A DNA stretch of 6,158 nucleotides from Actinomycetes bacterium (GCA_021793895.1 JAJYRW010000094.1:1-6158), one strand, 5' to 3'; numbered from the stretch's first letter, positions 1 through 5,300 are shown. Notes: a model not told the origin generated them from the sequence alone. Translations and numbers: made by a program.

Positions 1-120
1 ACTGGGCGTCTTGACGCCCAGTTCGAGGGGCGGGAACTCAGCCCCCTCCAGCGCAGCGTGCAGATTGAGACCCAGTTGATCGTCCGCGGCTCCACCGCTT
101 TGGCACCAGAGCCGAAATAA
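1..120 (+). CDS. LacI-family transcriptional repressor, C-terminal fragment (5' end outside window)
   Basis: Reading from base 1 gives 39 residues and a TAA stop at 118-120. The tail VQIETQLIVRGSTA is the characteristic last strand of LacI-family regulators, where a '(L/V)xxxTxLVVRGST' segment closes the periplasmic-binding-protein-like effector domain. Only this C-terminus is visible; the helix-turn-helix DNA-binding and most of the sugar-binding domain lie upstream. The gene points the same way as, and sits 195 bases ahead of, an amino-sugar operon, so it is probably the local repressor of that operon, releasing DNA when a pathway sugar or sugar phosphate binds. The family call rests on a short segment but a distinctive one; the regulatory target is inferred from position. 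No convincing intrinsic terminator follows it. Confidence 0.78.
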   Translation, partial: TGRLDAQFEGRELSPLQRSVQIETQLIVRGSTALAPEPK

Positions 121-208
121 CACTTCTACTTTAGATTCCTCCGCCGCCGCCGTCCGCCACGCGCGGCTACTGAATGGGCGCCCTCTTCGCACCCACTGCA
201 AGACTTTG

Positions 209-243
209 TTGCAAATTATGCTTTTTCTTGCAGAACATGCTTG
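209..243 (+). promoter_or_regulatory. Tandem operator-like repeats upstream of the nagA-type gene
   Basis: Two 16-base copies, at 209-224 (TTGCAAATTATGCTTT) and 228-243 (TTGCAGAACATGCTTG), match at 12 of 16 positions and are offset by 19 bases, close to two helical turns. Each contains the half-symmetric core GCA-N5-TGC. Flanking inverted pairs CTGCAAG (196-202)/CTTGCAG (227-233) and CTTGC (240-244)/GCAAG (263-267) reuse the same word. The second copy overlaps a possible -35 element. This is a reasonable binding region for the LacI-family protein encoded just upstream, although the classic central CG of many LacI operators is absent. Assignment to that regulator is inferred. Confidence 0.45.
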
Positions 244-257
244 CATAGCGGTAGAGT
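228..257 (+). promoter_or_regulatory. Possible sigma70-type promoter of the operon
   Basis: TTGCAG (228-233) and TAGAGT (252-257) are separated by 18 bases and each matches four of six consensus positions. Transcription would begin near 264, leaving a leader of about 50 bases before the GTG start at 316. An alternative -10, TATGCT at 217-222, lacks a good -35. This is a weak, motif-only call. Confidence 0.3.
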
Positions 258-315
258 GTGCAGCAAGCCTACTTTTTGAAACAGGACTGGGCGCACCGCC
301 AAAGGAGGTTCGGCC

Positions 316-1533
316 GTGAGTGTTCCGGCAAGCCGCTACGCGGTTGTTGGGCCTGAAATCGTGACAGAAAACGCGATACTGAGCCAGCACGCGCTCCTAA
401 TTAACGGGGCGGAGATTGCGGCGGTTCTCCCCCACGCACAACTGCCCAGCGATGTTCCCGTCCAACATGTGGCGGGAGCTTATTTGATCCCGGGTTTAGT
501 AGATATTCACATCCACGGCGCAGCCGGAATCGGTTATGACCAGATTGAAAAAGACCCGGTTCCCCACATTGGCGCACACCTTTTAGATAACGGCATCACC
601 ACCGTCTTACCCACCCTTGCCTCGGCGCCCGTCCCCCACTTAACCGCCGCGCTAGAACACATAGCAGCGCGGGCGAGTGACGCCGTCCAAAATCATGAAA
701 GTCCGCGAATCCCCGGCACGCATTTAGAAGGCCCGTATTTTTCTCCCGCGCAGGCTGGCGCCCAGGACCTCGCCGCATTGCACGAGCCGACCGGGGGATC
801 CGTTGCCGAGATTTTAGAACACCGCGACACCATCGTGATGATGAGTTTTGCACCGGAATTGCCCGGAGCCGTGGGGCTAACCAAGCGCCTAGTTGAGGCC
901 GGGATTATCGCCGCAGCAGGGCACACCGACGGCACGGCAGCGGACTTGGCCGCCTGCCAAGAAGCAGGGCTGACCCACGTGATCCATATCTTTTCCGGCC
1001 AGTCCACCACCCGGCGTGAGGGCGCGTGGCGAGTACCGGGAATGTTGGAGGCGACGCTGGCTTCCGATGACCTCACGGTAGAAATAATCGCTGATGGCAA
1101 GCACCTGCCCCCCGAACTAATGAAAATTGCCGATCGCACGCTGCGGGGGCGGCTGTGCGCGGTGTCGGATGCGACCTCCGGCGCCGGTTTACCAGATGGT
1201 GCGCGGTACCAGATGGGCGATTTGACTTACAAAGTAGAAGACGGCGTAGGAATGACCCTCGACGGGGCTTCTTTTGGGGGCAGCACGACGCTAATTAGCC
1301 AGATGCTGCCGTTATTGCATCGGGTTCTAGGCCTTTCGATTCCCCAAGCGGTAGCCATGGTCACGGCAATACCGGCCCGGGCCGCCCGGCTGAAAAAACT
1401 TGGCACGCTCGAGGCTGGAAAGCTCGCCGACCTCTGCGTATTAGACGCAAATCTTGAACCACTCGCCGTGGCATTAGACGGTAAGTGGATCACTCCAAAA
1501 AGGCCTTCGAATAATGAAAAAGGAGCATCATGA
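316..1533 (+). CDS. nagA: N-acetylglucosamine-6-phosphate deacetylase family (NagA-type), possibly altered specificity
   Basis: A 405-residue cytoplasmic amidohydrolase. The family removes acetate from GlcNAc-6-phosphate (or GalNAc-6-phosphate) in amino-sugar catabolism. Visible motifs are HIHG at 65-68, metal-binding HLEGP with Glu138 (136-140), GHTD with His203, His224, the phosphate-side ADGKH (259-263), and VSDAT with the probable catalytic Asp285. Length matches the family (about 380-400). The GTG start is supported by AAAGGAGG at 301-308, seven bases upstream. Two oddities stand out. The loop after His224, normally Asn-Ala-Met, is Ser-Gly-Gln (227-229), and the GAH/GTH histidine after the HLEGP motif is Gln150. 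These suggest a NagA subgroup and perhaps a different N-acetyl sugar phosphate. It is first in a three-gene operon and overlaps the next gene by an ATGA. The family is certain; the exact substrate is not. Confidence 0.9.
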   Translation: MSVPASRYAVVGPEIVTENAILSQHALLINGAEIAAVLPHAQLPSDVPVQHVAGAYLIPGLVDIHIHGAAGIGYDQIEKDPVPHIGAHLLDNGITTVLPTLASAPVPHLTAALEHIAARASDAVQNHESPRIPGTHLEGPYFSPAQAGAQDLAALHEPTGGSVAEILEHRDTIVMMSFAPELPGAVGLTKRLVEAGIIAAAGHTDGTAADLAACQEAGLTHVIHIFSGQSTTRREGAWRVPGMLEATLASDDLTVEIIADGKHLPPELMKIADRTLRGRLCAVSDATSGAGLPDGARYQMGDLTYKVEDGVGMTLDGASFGGSTTLISQMLPLLHRVLGLSIPQAVAMVTAIPARAARLKKLGTLEAGKLADLCVLDANLEPLAVALDGKWITPKRPSNNEKGAS

Positions 1534-2303
1534 AAAAACTCAAATACGACGATTTAGAAGTCGTCGTTAGTGAAACGGAAGAAAAGAGCGGTGAAGCGGC
1601 TGCGGCGCACTTTGCCCAGGCAGTTAATAAGGCGCTTAAGACCCAAGCTGAAATCGCAGTTATTTTAGCCACGGGAAACTCCCAGCTGGCATTTATTAAT
1701 GCCGCTGTGGCGCGCGATGATATTGATTGGTCCCGGATCACGGTGTTGCATATGGACGAGTACCTGGGCATGTCCCCGGATCATCCTGCGAGCTTTCGTA
1801 AGTGGATGATTGACAATATTGTGGCCCGGGTGCCGCTGAAAAAGCTGGAGGGAATGCGGGGTGATCATGAGCCATATGAAGAAGAACTTCAGCGCTATAC
1901 CCGGCTTTTAAAGGACTTAAAACCGGCGATTTGCGTTATGGGTATCGGCGAAAACGGCCACCTAGCTTTTAATGACCCGCCGGCAGACTTCGAGGCCCCC
2001 GAGTTGATGCGTCTGGTCGAAATGGATGAGGTCTCCCGCCGCCAGCAGGTTGGGGAAGGGCACTTCGCTTCCATTGACGAGGCCCCGACCCACGCGCTTT
2101 CAATGACGATTCCGGCGCTTTTGGCCCCGGAGACGATTTTGGTTGTAACCCCCGAGGCCCGAAAGGCCGAGATTGTGCGGCGCACCCTAACTGAGGAAGT
2201 CTCGCCAATGGTTCCAGCCACTATTTTGCGAAATCAAGCAAACGCCACCCTGTTTTTGGACGGCGATTCTTCCGCAGAACTGAATTTGGAGAACACTGAT
2301 TAA
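1530..2303 (+). CDS. Glucosamine-6-phosphate deaminase family protein (NagB-like), variant active site
   Basis: A 257-residue member of the NagB/6-phosphogluconolactonase fold family. NagB converts glucosamine-6-phosphate to fructose-6-phosphate and ammonia. Seen here are a phosphate loop variant ATGNSQ (47-52), HMDEYLG with the proton-acceptor-like Asp76 (74-80), GIGENGHLAFNDP (138-150), EARKAEIV (209-216) and the family tail NATLFLDGD. In the E. coli enzyme the third motif is GVGNDGHIAFNEP. Here the Asp is Asn142 and the Glu is Asp149, while His144 is kept, so the ring-opening triad is altered. That may mean a different amino sugar (for example galactosamine-6-phosphate giving tagatose-6-phosphate) or simply a subfamily solution. 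The start is fixed by AGGAG at 1521-1525 and a four-base overlap with the deacetylase stop, indicating translational coupling. Confidence 0.85.
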   Translation: MKKLKYDDLEVVVSETEEKSGEAAAAHFAQAVNKALKTQAEIAVILATGNSQLAFINAAVARDDIDWSRITVLHMDEYLGMSPDHPASFRKWMIDNIVARVPLKKLEGMRGDHEPYEEELQRYTRLLKDLKPAICVMGIGENGHLAFNDPPADFEAPELMRLVEMDEVSRRQQVGEGHFASIDEAPTHALSMTIPALLAPETILVVTPEARKAEIVRRTLTEEVSPMVPATILRNQANATLFLDGDSSAELNLENTD

Positions 2304-2305
2304 AT

Positions 2306-3727
2306 ATGGCTTTAACCAATTCTCGCCTGCGCGCCGATATCATTCATGATTTAGGACGCCGCCTAGTCGTCACAGCTTCGAATGCGTCGGATCTCGAGGG
2401 CTTTAGTGGCGAAACGAATTCGGATGGGGGCGCTTATCAGCTCGTTGGTCCCCTGTCTGTTCAGAACGCGTCCGCGCTGCGCAAGGAGTTCTCTAATCTG
2501 CAGCCCAGCCTTTTAGGGGCGCAGCGGTCTATCGGCACCGGGGACCGTCTCGGCTTAGCTACCGCCGGGCATGCGCGGGCTTTTCAGCAACACGGTGCGG
2601 GTGCCGCACCGGTTTTCGCACAGCAATCCATCCGCGAAATGGATCGGCTGGGGCGGGACATCCAGTCCGTGCTGGATGACGCCACCTTTGGGTGCGTCGA
2701 AGCCGGCTGGGAAGGAATTGTCGGGGCTGATACTGACCACATTAAGACCGAGGAGGGGTTGGATCGGGGCCTGGCAGCGGGCTTCACCATGTTCACGCTC
2801 GATCCGGGCGATGAAGTTGTTGATCCCGATGCGGTGCACGGTGACATAGACGACCTCGTGCCATGGCAGGCCCTGGAGGATGATCTTGGCGGACTCATTC
2901 GACGCTATGGCGGAAAGAGCCTGGACCTGGGTGGGCAGTCAATTCGAATTAGTGAAGATGATCTGCGCCGCGCCGCCGTTAAATACGGAAAAACCATCGT
3001 TCGGACCATGGAAATGGCGCGCCACCTACTAGATAACGCGGACCGGGAGGTTGAGATCGAGGTCGCAGTCGATGAGACGGATCTAATTACCAGTTTTGTC
3101 GAGCACTACTACTTGGCGGCCGAATTACAGCGCCTCGGTTTGCGCTGGGTAAGTCTGGCACCCCGCTACGTCGATGGGTTCGAAAAGGGCGTCGAGTTTT
3201 TGGGATCACCCGATGAATTGGCGGCAAACTTACGCGGGCACACCGCGATCGCTGAGCAATTGGGTGGATACAAAATCTCGTTGCACTCCGGTTCCGATAA
3301 GTTCAGCATCTATCCATTGGCCGTTGCAGCCACCGGCGGCAAAGTGCATTTAAAGACGTCCGGAACCAGTTATTTATGCGCGCTGGACGTGGCGGCCGTT
3401 CATAATCCGGATCTGGTGCGCCAGATGTACCAGGTGAGCCGAGAAGCTTACCGCCAAGCGCGCGCTTCATATCAGGTATCTGCCGACCTTTCGGCGACGC
3501 CGGATCCCGCTGATGTGGCGGATGAAAACATTCCAGAGCTGGTGAGCCAGTTCGATACGCGCCAGATTCTGCACGTGGGTTATGGCGATGTGCTGACTTA
3601 TCAGGACGCGGCAGGCACGCGCCCCTATGCCGATGGGTTACGGGCGGTATTGGATGCCAACCCAAAAATGTATTCCGATGTACTTGTTAGGCACATTGGC
3701 AAGCATGTGGCGCCGTTTGCGGTTTAA
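2306..3727 (+). CDS. uxaE: Tagaturonate/fructuronate epimerase family protein (UxaE-like)
   Basis: A 473-residue protein recognised as the UxaE family, whose Thermotoga member interconverts D-tagaturonate and D-fructuronate and also shows C4-epimerase activity on free fructose/tagatose. Conserved blocks visible include GWEGIVGADTDHIKT (134-148), TMFTLDPGD (161-169), EVAVDETD (252-259), SLAPRYVDGFEKG (283-295), the signature KISLHSGSDKFSIYP (323-337), HLKTSGTSYLCAL (348-360) and RHIGKH (462-467). These fit a metal-dependent TIM-barrel-like enzyme; several His/Asp/Glu in them are likely metal ligands. Length is normal for the family. It starts two bases after the deaminase stop, with GGAGA at 2288-2292 as a somewhat distant (13-base) ribosome site. 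No other uronate genes (uxaC, uxuA, uxuB) are in the window, so a keto-sugar or keto-sugar-phosphate substrate coming from the two upstream enzymes is a serious alternative. Family call firm, substrate inferred. Confidence 0.82.
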   Translation: MALTNSRLRADIIHDLGRRLVVTASNASDLEGFSGETNSDGGAYQLVGPLSVQNASALRKEFSNLQPSLLGAQRSIGTGDRLGLATAGHARAFQQHGAGAAPVFAQQSIREMDRLGRDIQSVLDDATFGCVEAGWEGIVGADTDHIKTEEGLDRGLAAGFTMFTLDPGDEVVDPDAVHGDIDDLVPWQALEDDLGGLIRRYGGKSLDLGGQSIRISEDDLRRAAVKYGKTIVRTMEMARHLLDNADREVEIEVAVDETDLITSFVEHYYLAAELQRLGLRWVSLAPRYVDGFEKGVEFLGSPDELAANLRGHTAIAEQLGGYKISLHSGSDKFSIYPLAVAATGGKVHLKTSGTSYLCALDVAAVHNPDLVRQMYQVSREAYRQARASYQVSADLSATPDPADVADENIPELVSQFDTRQILHVGYGDVLTYQDAAGTRPYADGLRAVLDANPKMYSDVLVRHIGKHVAPFAV

Positions 3728-3731
3728 GTAG

Positions 3732-3770
3732 CTGGCGCCTGCGCAGATAGCCAGATGTAACCGCTGTTAC
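3732..3770. terminator. Weak dyads between convergent genes (possible shared transcript end)
   Basis: Only 56 bases separate the stop codons of the epimerase (+) and the lipoprotein (-). Two short perfect inverted repeats lie there: CTGGC/GCCAG (3732-3736 and 3750-3754) and GTAAC-CGCT-GTTAC (3757-3770). Neither has a T-tract on either strand, so intrinsic termination is doubtful; the second could equally be a protein-binding palindrome. Confidence 0.2.
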
Positions 3771-3783
3771 GGCAGGACGACCT

Positions 3784-4251
3784 TTAGGGATTGACGACCC
3801 GCACCGTCAGGTGGGTATCCGGGCGCTCGCCGGACTTTTCTTGGCGGAAGTAATAGTCAATCTTTATTTCTGTCTCTCCCGCAGCAACGGCATCGGCTGT
3901 GTATTGAAGGGATGAGGGTGCACCATCCTCGTCTTCTTCGCCCAGGTAGTTAGATTCGGAAGCGAAGTTCGCCAAAATGTTCGCATCTGGTTCTTGGGCG
4001 ACTTCGAAATCGTCCCCAACCGATGGGTTATATGAGCCTAAATCGATCACCAAGCGGTTGCCGACTTCGAGTTCCACTTCTGAAACGTCCGTATCGACAA
4101 CAACCACGTTTCCGTCGGTGGTGACCCCGCCGGCCGTGACTTTGCTCGCCCCCTTCCCCGCATTATCACTACAACCTGCCAGTCCAGCGAGTAAACCGAC
4201 TGAGGCCGCAAACGCGGTGGCGCGCCAAATCCGATGGCGTGATTTTCTCAT
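3784..4251 (-). CDS. Secreted lipoprotein with chagasin/I42-inhibitor-like domain (tentative)
   Basis: A 155-residue protein with a clear lipoprotein signal: Arg/Lys-rich start (MRKSRHR), hydrophobic stretch 11-25 and lipobox LAGC with Cys27, so the mature protein is lipid-anchored outside the membrane. After a short Gly/Ser linker, residues about 48-153 form an all-beta-looking domain. The order of features, G-x-x-L-x-I-D-L (64-71), NPSVGDDF (75-82), GAPSSLQYTA (110-119), then G-E-T-E-I-K-I-D-Y-Y (125-134) and a terminal LTVRVV, parallels chagasin-type (MEROPS I42) cysteine-protease inhibitors. In those the loops read NPTTGY and GxxG, and the last part reads 'G-x-x-x-L-x-x-x-Y-R'. Here the NPTTG loop is diverged, so inhibition is uncertain. 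The ATG start is supported by AAAAGG (complement of 4260-4265), eight bases upstream. It is monocistronic and convergent with the operon. Alternative: an uncharacterised immunoglobulin-like surface lipoprotein. Confidence 0.75.
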   Translation of the reverse strand: MRKSRHRIWRATAFAASVGLLAGLAGCSDNAGKGASKVTAGGVTTDGNVVVVDTDVSEVELEVGNRLVIDLGSYNPSVGDDFEVAQEPDANILANFASESNYLGEEDEDGAPSSLQYTADAVAAGETEIKIDYYFRQEKSGERPDTHLTVRVVNP

Positions 4252-4317
4252 TTAACTGACCTTTTCACTGCGGCCTCGACATTGCTGTACCTGAATTTTC
4301 CTCATCGCATGCTATCT

Positions 4318-4335
4318 GGCCGCTCGGTTGCGGCC
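4318..4335. repeat. Short GC-rich inverted repeat GGCCGC/GCGGCC
   Basis: A perfect six-base stem (4318-4323 with 4330-4335) around TCGGTT, in the untranslated stretch upstream of the lipoprotein gene. There is no adjoining T-tract, so it is not a typical terminator. It could be a stem in the lipoprotein leader or chance in GC-rich DNA. I found no convincing promoter for the lipoprotein in this stretch. Confidence 0.25.
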
Positions 4336-4364
4336 TAGTCCTATGCGTCTAACACCACCTTGGC

Positions 4365-4394
4365 CAACTTTTGGTCGCATCCGGTCAAAAGTTG
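4365..4394. promoter_or_regulatory. Perfect 9-bp dyad CAACTTTTG-N12-CAAAAGTTG
   Basis: CAACTTTTG at 4365-4373 and its exact complement CAAAAGTTG at 4386-4394 flank a 12-base spacer. Half-sites are 21 bases apart, two helical turns, as expected for a dimeric regulator's operator. Just to its right is TTAAAT (4398-4403), a possible -10 element for the structured transcript that follows; a good -35 is not visible. No protein family can be named for this site from sequence alone. Confidence 0.4.
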
Positions 4395-4409
4395 TGGTTA
4401 AATGGCGCT

Positions 4410-4513
4410 AGAAAGAAAAGCCTCTTAGAAACTCTGCTTCCCACTCTCCAGAAGCTGGTTTCTAAGCACTGGGGGCGAGTCGATCCGAGACAGTCGACTC
4501 GCCCCACTTTTTT
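4410..4513 (+). ncRNA. Candidate small structured RNA ending in a strong terminator
   Basis: About 100 bases on the + strand fold into two consecutive hairpins. The first has an outer perfect 9-bp stem, CTTAGAAAC (4424-4432) with GTTTCTAAG (4458-4466), enclosing an inner GCTTC (4436-4440)/GAAGC (4451-4455) and an exposed C/A/T-only loop CCACTCTCCA (4441-4450). The second is the terminator stem at 4472-4505 followed by T6. A frame crosses the region but its protein looks like nothing recognisable, and the nested exact complements argue for RNA. I do not recognise it as 6S, SRP, tmRNA or a tRNA. The 5' end is a guess based on TTAAAT at 4398-4403. It could also be an orphaned leader or attenuator of the decayed gene downstream. 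Confidence 0.45.
4472..4513 (+). terminator. Strong Rho-independent terminator
   Basis: A perfect 12-bp stem, GGGGCGAGTCGA (4472-4483) with TCGACTCGCCCC (4494-4505), a 10-base loop, then AC and six T (4508-4513). The geometry is that of an intrinsic terminator for + strand transcription. The - strand side lacks a U-tract, so it is one-directional. No coding gene ends immediately upstream of it on the + strand. Confidence 0.88.
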
Positions 4514-4579
4514 CTCGCGCTGCTGCCTTATGGCACATCACAAGTCTTTGGAGGCCAGCGTGAAACGCTTCGAAAACCA

Positions 4580-4690
4580 AGTAGTGGTAGTAGCGGTGCG
4601 GCCTACACGGCACTGTATTTGGCATCGGATGAAGCCATAAACATCAACGGCGCCGTTCTTGCTTCCGACCGGGGGTGGACCGCGGCATAG
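4580..4690 (+). pseudogene. C-terminal remnant of a short-chain dehydrogenase/reductase (SDR)
   Basis: The frame ending in TAG at 4688-4690 reads AAYTALYLASDEA, then INGAVLASDRGWTAA. This matches the end of classical SDR enzymes, where 'EEVAxxALYLASDEASxxTG' is followed by 'VLxVDGGWTA'. The Asp-Gly-Gly of the intact motif has become Asp-Arg-Gly. Upstream in the same frame the sequence turns into a Ser/Gly run (4580-4597) and then unrelated residues; the Rossmann domain and the Ser-Tyr-Lys active site are absent. In the neighbouring frame, VKRFENQVVVVA (GTG at 4560) could be the preceding helix, which would imply a frameshift near 4595. The gene is therefore a decayed or deletion-truncated tail, and its terminator follows at 4706. 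The family call is from this short tail alone. Confidence 0.6.
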
Positions 4691-4705
4691 ACGCTTGCTG
4701 GTCCA

Positions 4706-4750
4706 GGGCCATCGCGGGACTATTAGCTATCCTGCGATGGCCCAATTTTT
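4706..4750 (+). terminator. Rho-independent terminator after the SDR remnant
   Basis: A perfect 10-bp stem, GGGCCATCGC (4706-4715) with GCGATGGCCC (4734-4743), possibly extended inside by GGA/TCC, is followed by AATTTTT (4744-4750). It lies 15 bases after the SDR remnant's stop and is best read as that lost gene's native terminator. It also sits only 16 bases ahead of the next start codon, so it could act as an attenuator in the leader of the ElaA-like gene. Confidence 0.8.
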
Positions 4751-4766
4751 ATCTAAAGGATCATTT

Positions 4767-5252
4767 ATGAGCGTTTCCTCCCGCCTGCTTACCGAGCGCG
4801 CCCTGTGGTCGGAGTTAACGACCGATCAGTTCTTTGAAATCGTCCGTTTGCGCTACGCCGTCTACGCGCTGGAGCAGCGTGTTGACGCCCAAGACTTCGA
4901 TGAGTCGGATCGCGCTCCTTCCACTGAACACTGGTGGATTAGGGACGACGACTCGTCTTTGGTCGCCTATCTGCGCTTGGTCACTGTCCCACTTGATGAG
5001 CCAATGCCCCGCGGCGCTCCCCGCGCGGATTGGGCGGTGGGGCGCATGGTTGTTCGCGCTGATCAACGCCGTAAAGGGTTCGCCCAGCACATCCTGCAGG
5101 CGGCAATGGAAGCGCACAGGGGCGCTGCTTTTGTTTTGCATGCGCAAAAGTACGCGAAAAGCCTTTATGAGAAATGCGGATTTGAAGTATTCGGGGCGCC
5201 CCTTGACGAGGCGGGTATCCCGCATGTGCGCATGTATAAGGGCAGTACTTAG
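4767..5252 (+). CDS. ElaA-like GNAT-family N-acetyltransferase
   Basis: A 161-residue single-domain GNAT protein, predicted cytoplasmic. The acetyl-CoA-binding region is VGRMVVRADQRRKGFAQHIL (91-110), with the R-R-K-G-F-A turn at 101-106. The tail VLHAQKYAKSLYEKCGFEVFG (123-143) and EAGIPHVRMYKG (148-159) is characteristic of ElaA, in which 'LHAQxYxxxFYxxxGFxxxG' and 'GIPHxxM' recur. The opening LRYAVYALEQ (28-37) also fits ElaA ('LRxxVFVVEQ'). The family's acceptor substrate is not established. Start at ATG 4767 is chosen because AAAGGA (4755-4760) precedes it by six bases and the family alignment begins here. The longer in-frame reading from 4659 would run through the terminator hairpin. 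No clear promoter is visible between terminator and start. Confidence 0.85.
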   Translation: MSVSSRLLTERALWSELTTDQFFEIVRLRYAVYALEQRVDAQDFDESDRAPSTEHWWIRDDDSSLVAYLRLVTVPLDEPMPRGAPRADWAVGRMVVRADQRRKGFAQHILQAAMEAHRGAAFVLHAQKYAKSLYEKCGFEVFGAPLDEAGIPHVRMYKGST

Positions 5253-5265
5253 AACCCCGCCCCTA

Positions 5266-5300
5266 TGAGCCAGGTAATTCAATAATCTTATGATCGCCTA
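5266..5300 (+). promoter_or_regulatory. Promoter for a leaderless transcript
   Basis: TATGAT (5289-5294) matches the -10 consensus at five of six positions and lies seven bases before the GTG at 5301, exactly where transcription should start. There is no Shine-Dalgarno sequence ahead of this GTG. A weak -35 may be TGAGCC (5266-5271, 17-base spacer). Leaderless mRNAs are common in actinobacteria, so this arrangement is plausible. Confidence 0.45.

Noticed and set aside
176..183. GGGCGCCC palindrome as terminator of the LacI gene
   Set aside because: It has no loop and no T-tract, and such 8-base palindromes are common in GC-rich DNA.
693..1139. Long antisense reading frame opposite the deacetylase gene
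   Set aside because: It is fully covered by a well-conserved amidohydrolase on the + strand, and its translation has no recognisable motifs; it is a codon-bias shadow.
3977..4255. + strand frame opposite the lipoprotein
   Set aside because: The - strand has a textbook lipoprotein signal peptide with ribosome site; the + frame is Ser/Thr/Pro-rich antisense noise.
4371..4640. Possible 89-residue + strand protein in the intergenic stretch
   Set aside because: It runs through two exact hairpins and a strong terminator, starts inside a dyad without a ribosome site, and resembles no family; only its last third may overlap an SDR remnant in a different frame.
4659..4766. N-terminal extension of the ElaA-like protein to 197 residues
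   Set aside because: The extension crosses the terminator hairpin and the SDR stop region and has no family homology, whereas ATG 4767 has a well-placed AAAGGA.
4815..5282. 155-residue - strand frame opposite the ElaA-like gene
   Set aside because: The + strand frame carries clear ElaA/GNAT motifs and a ribosome site; the antisense product shows no domain.
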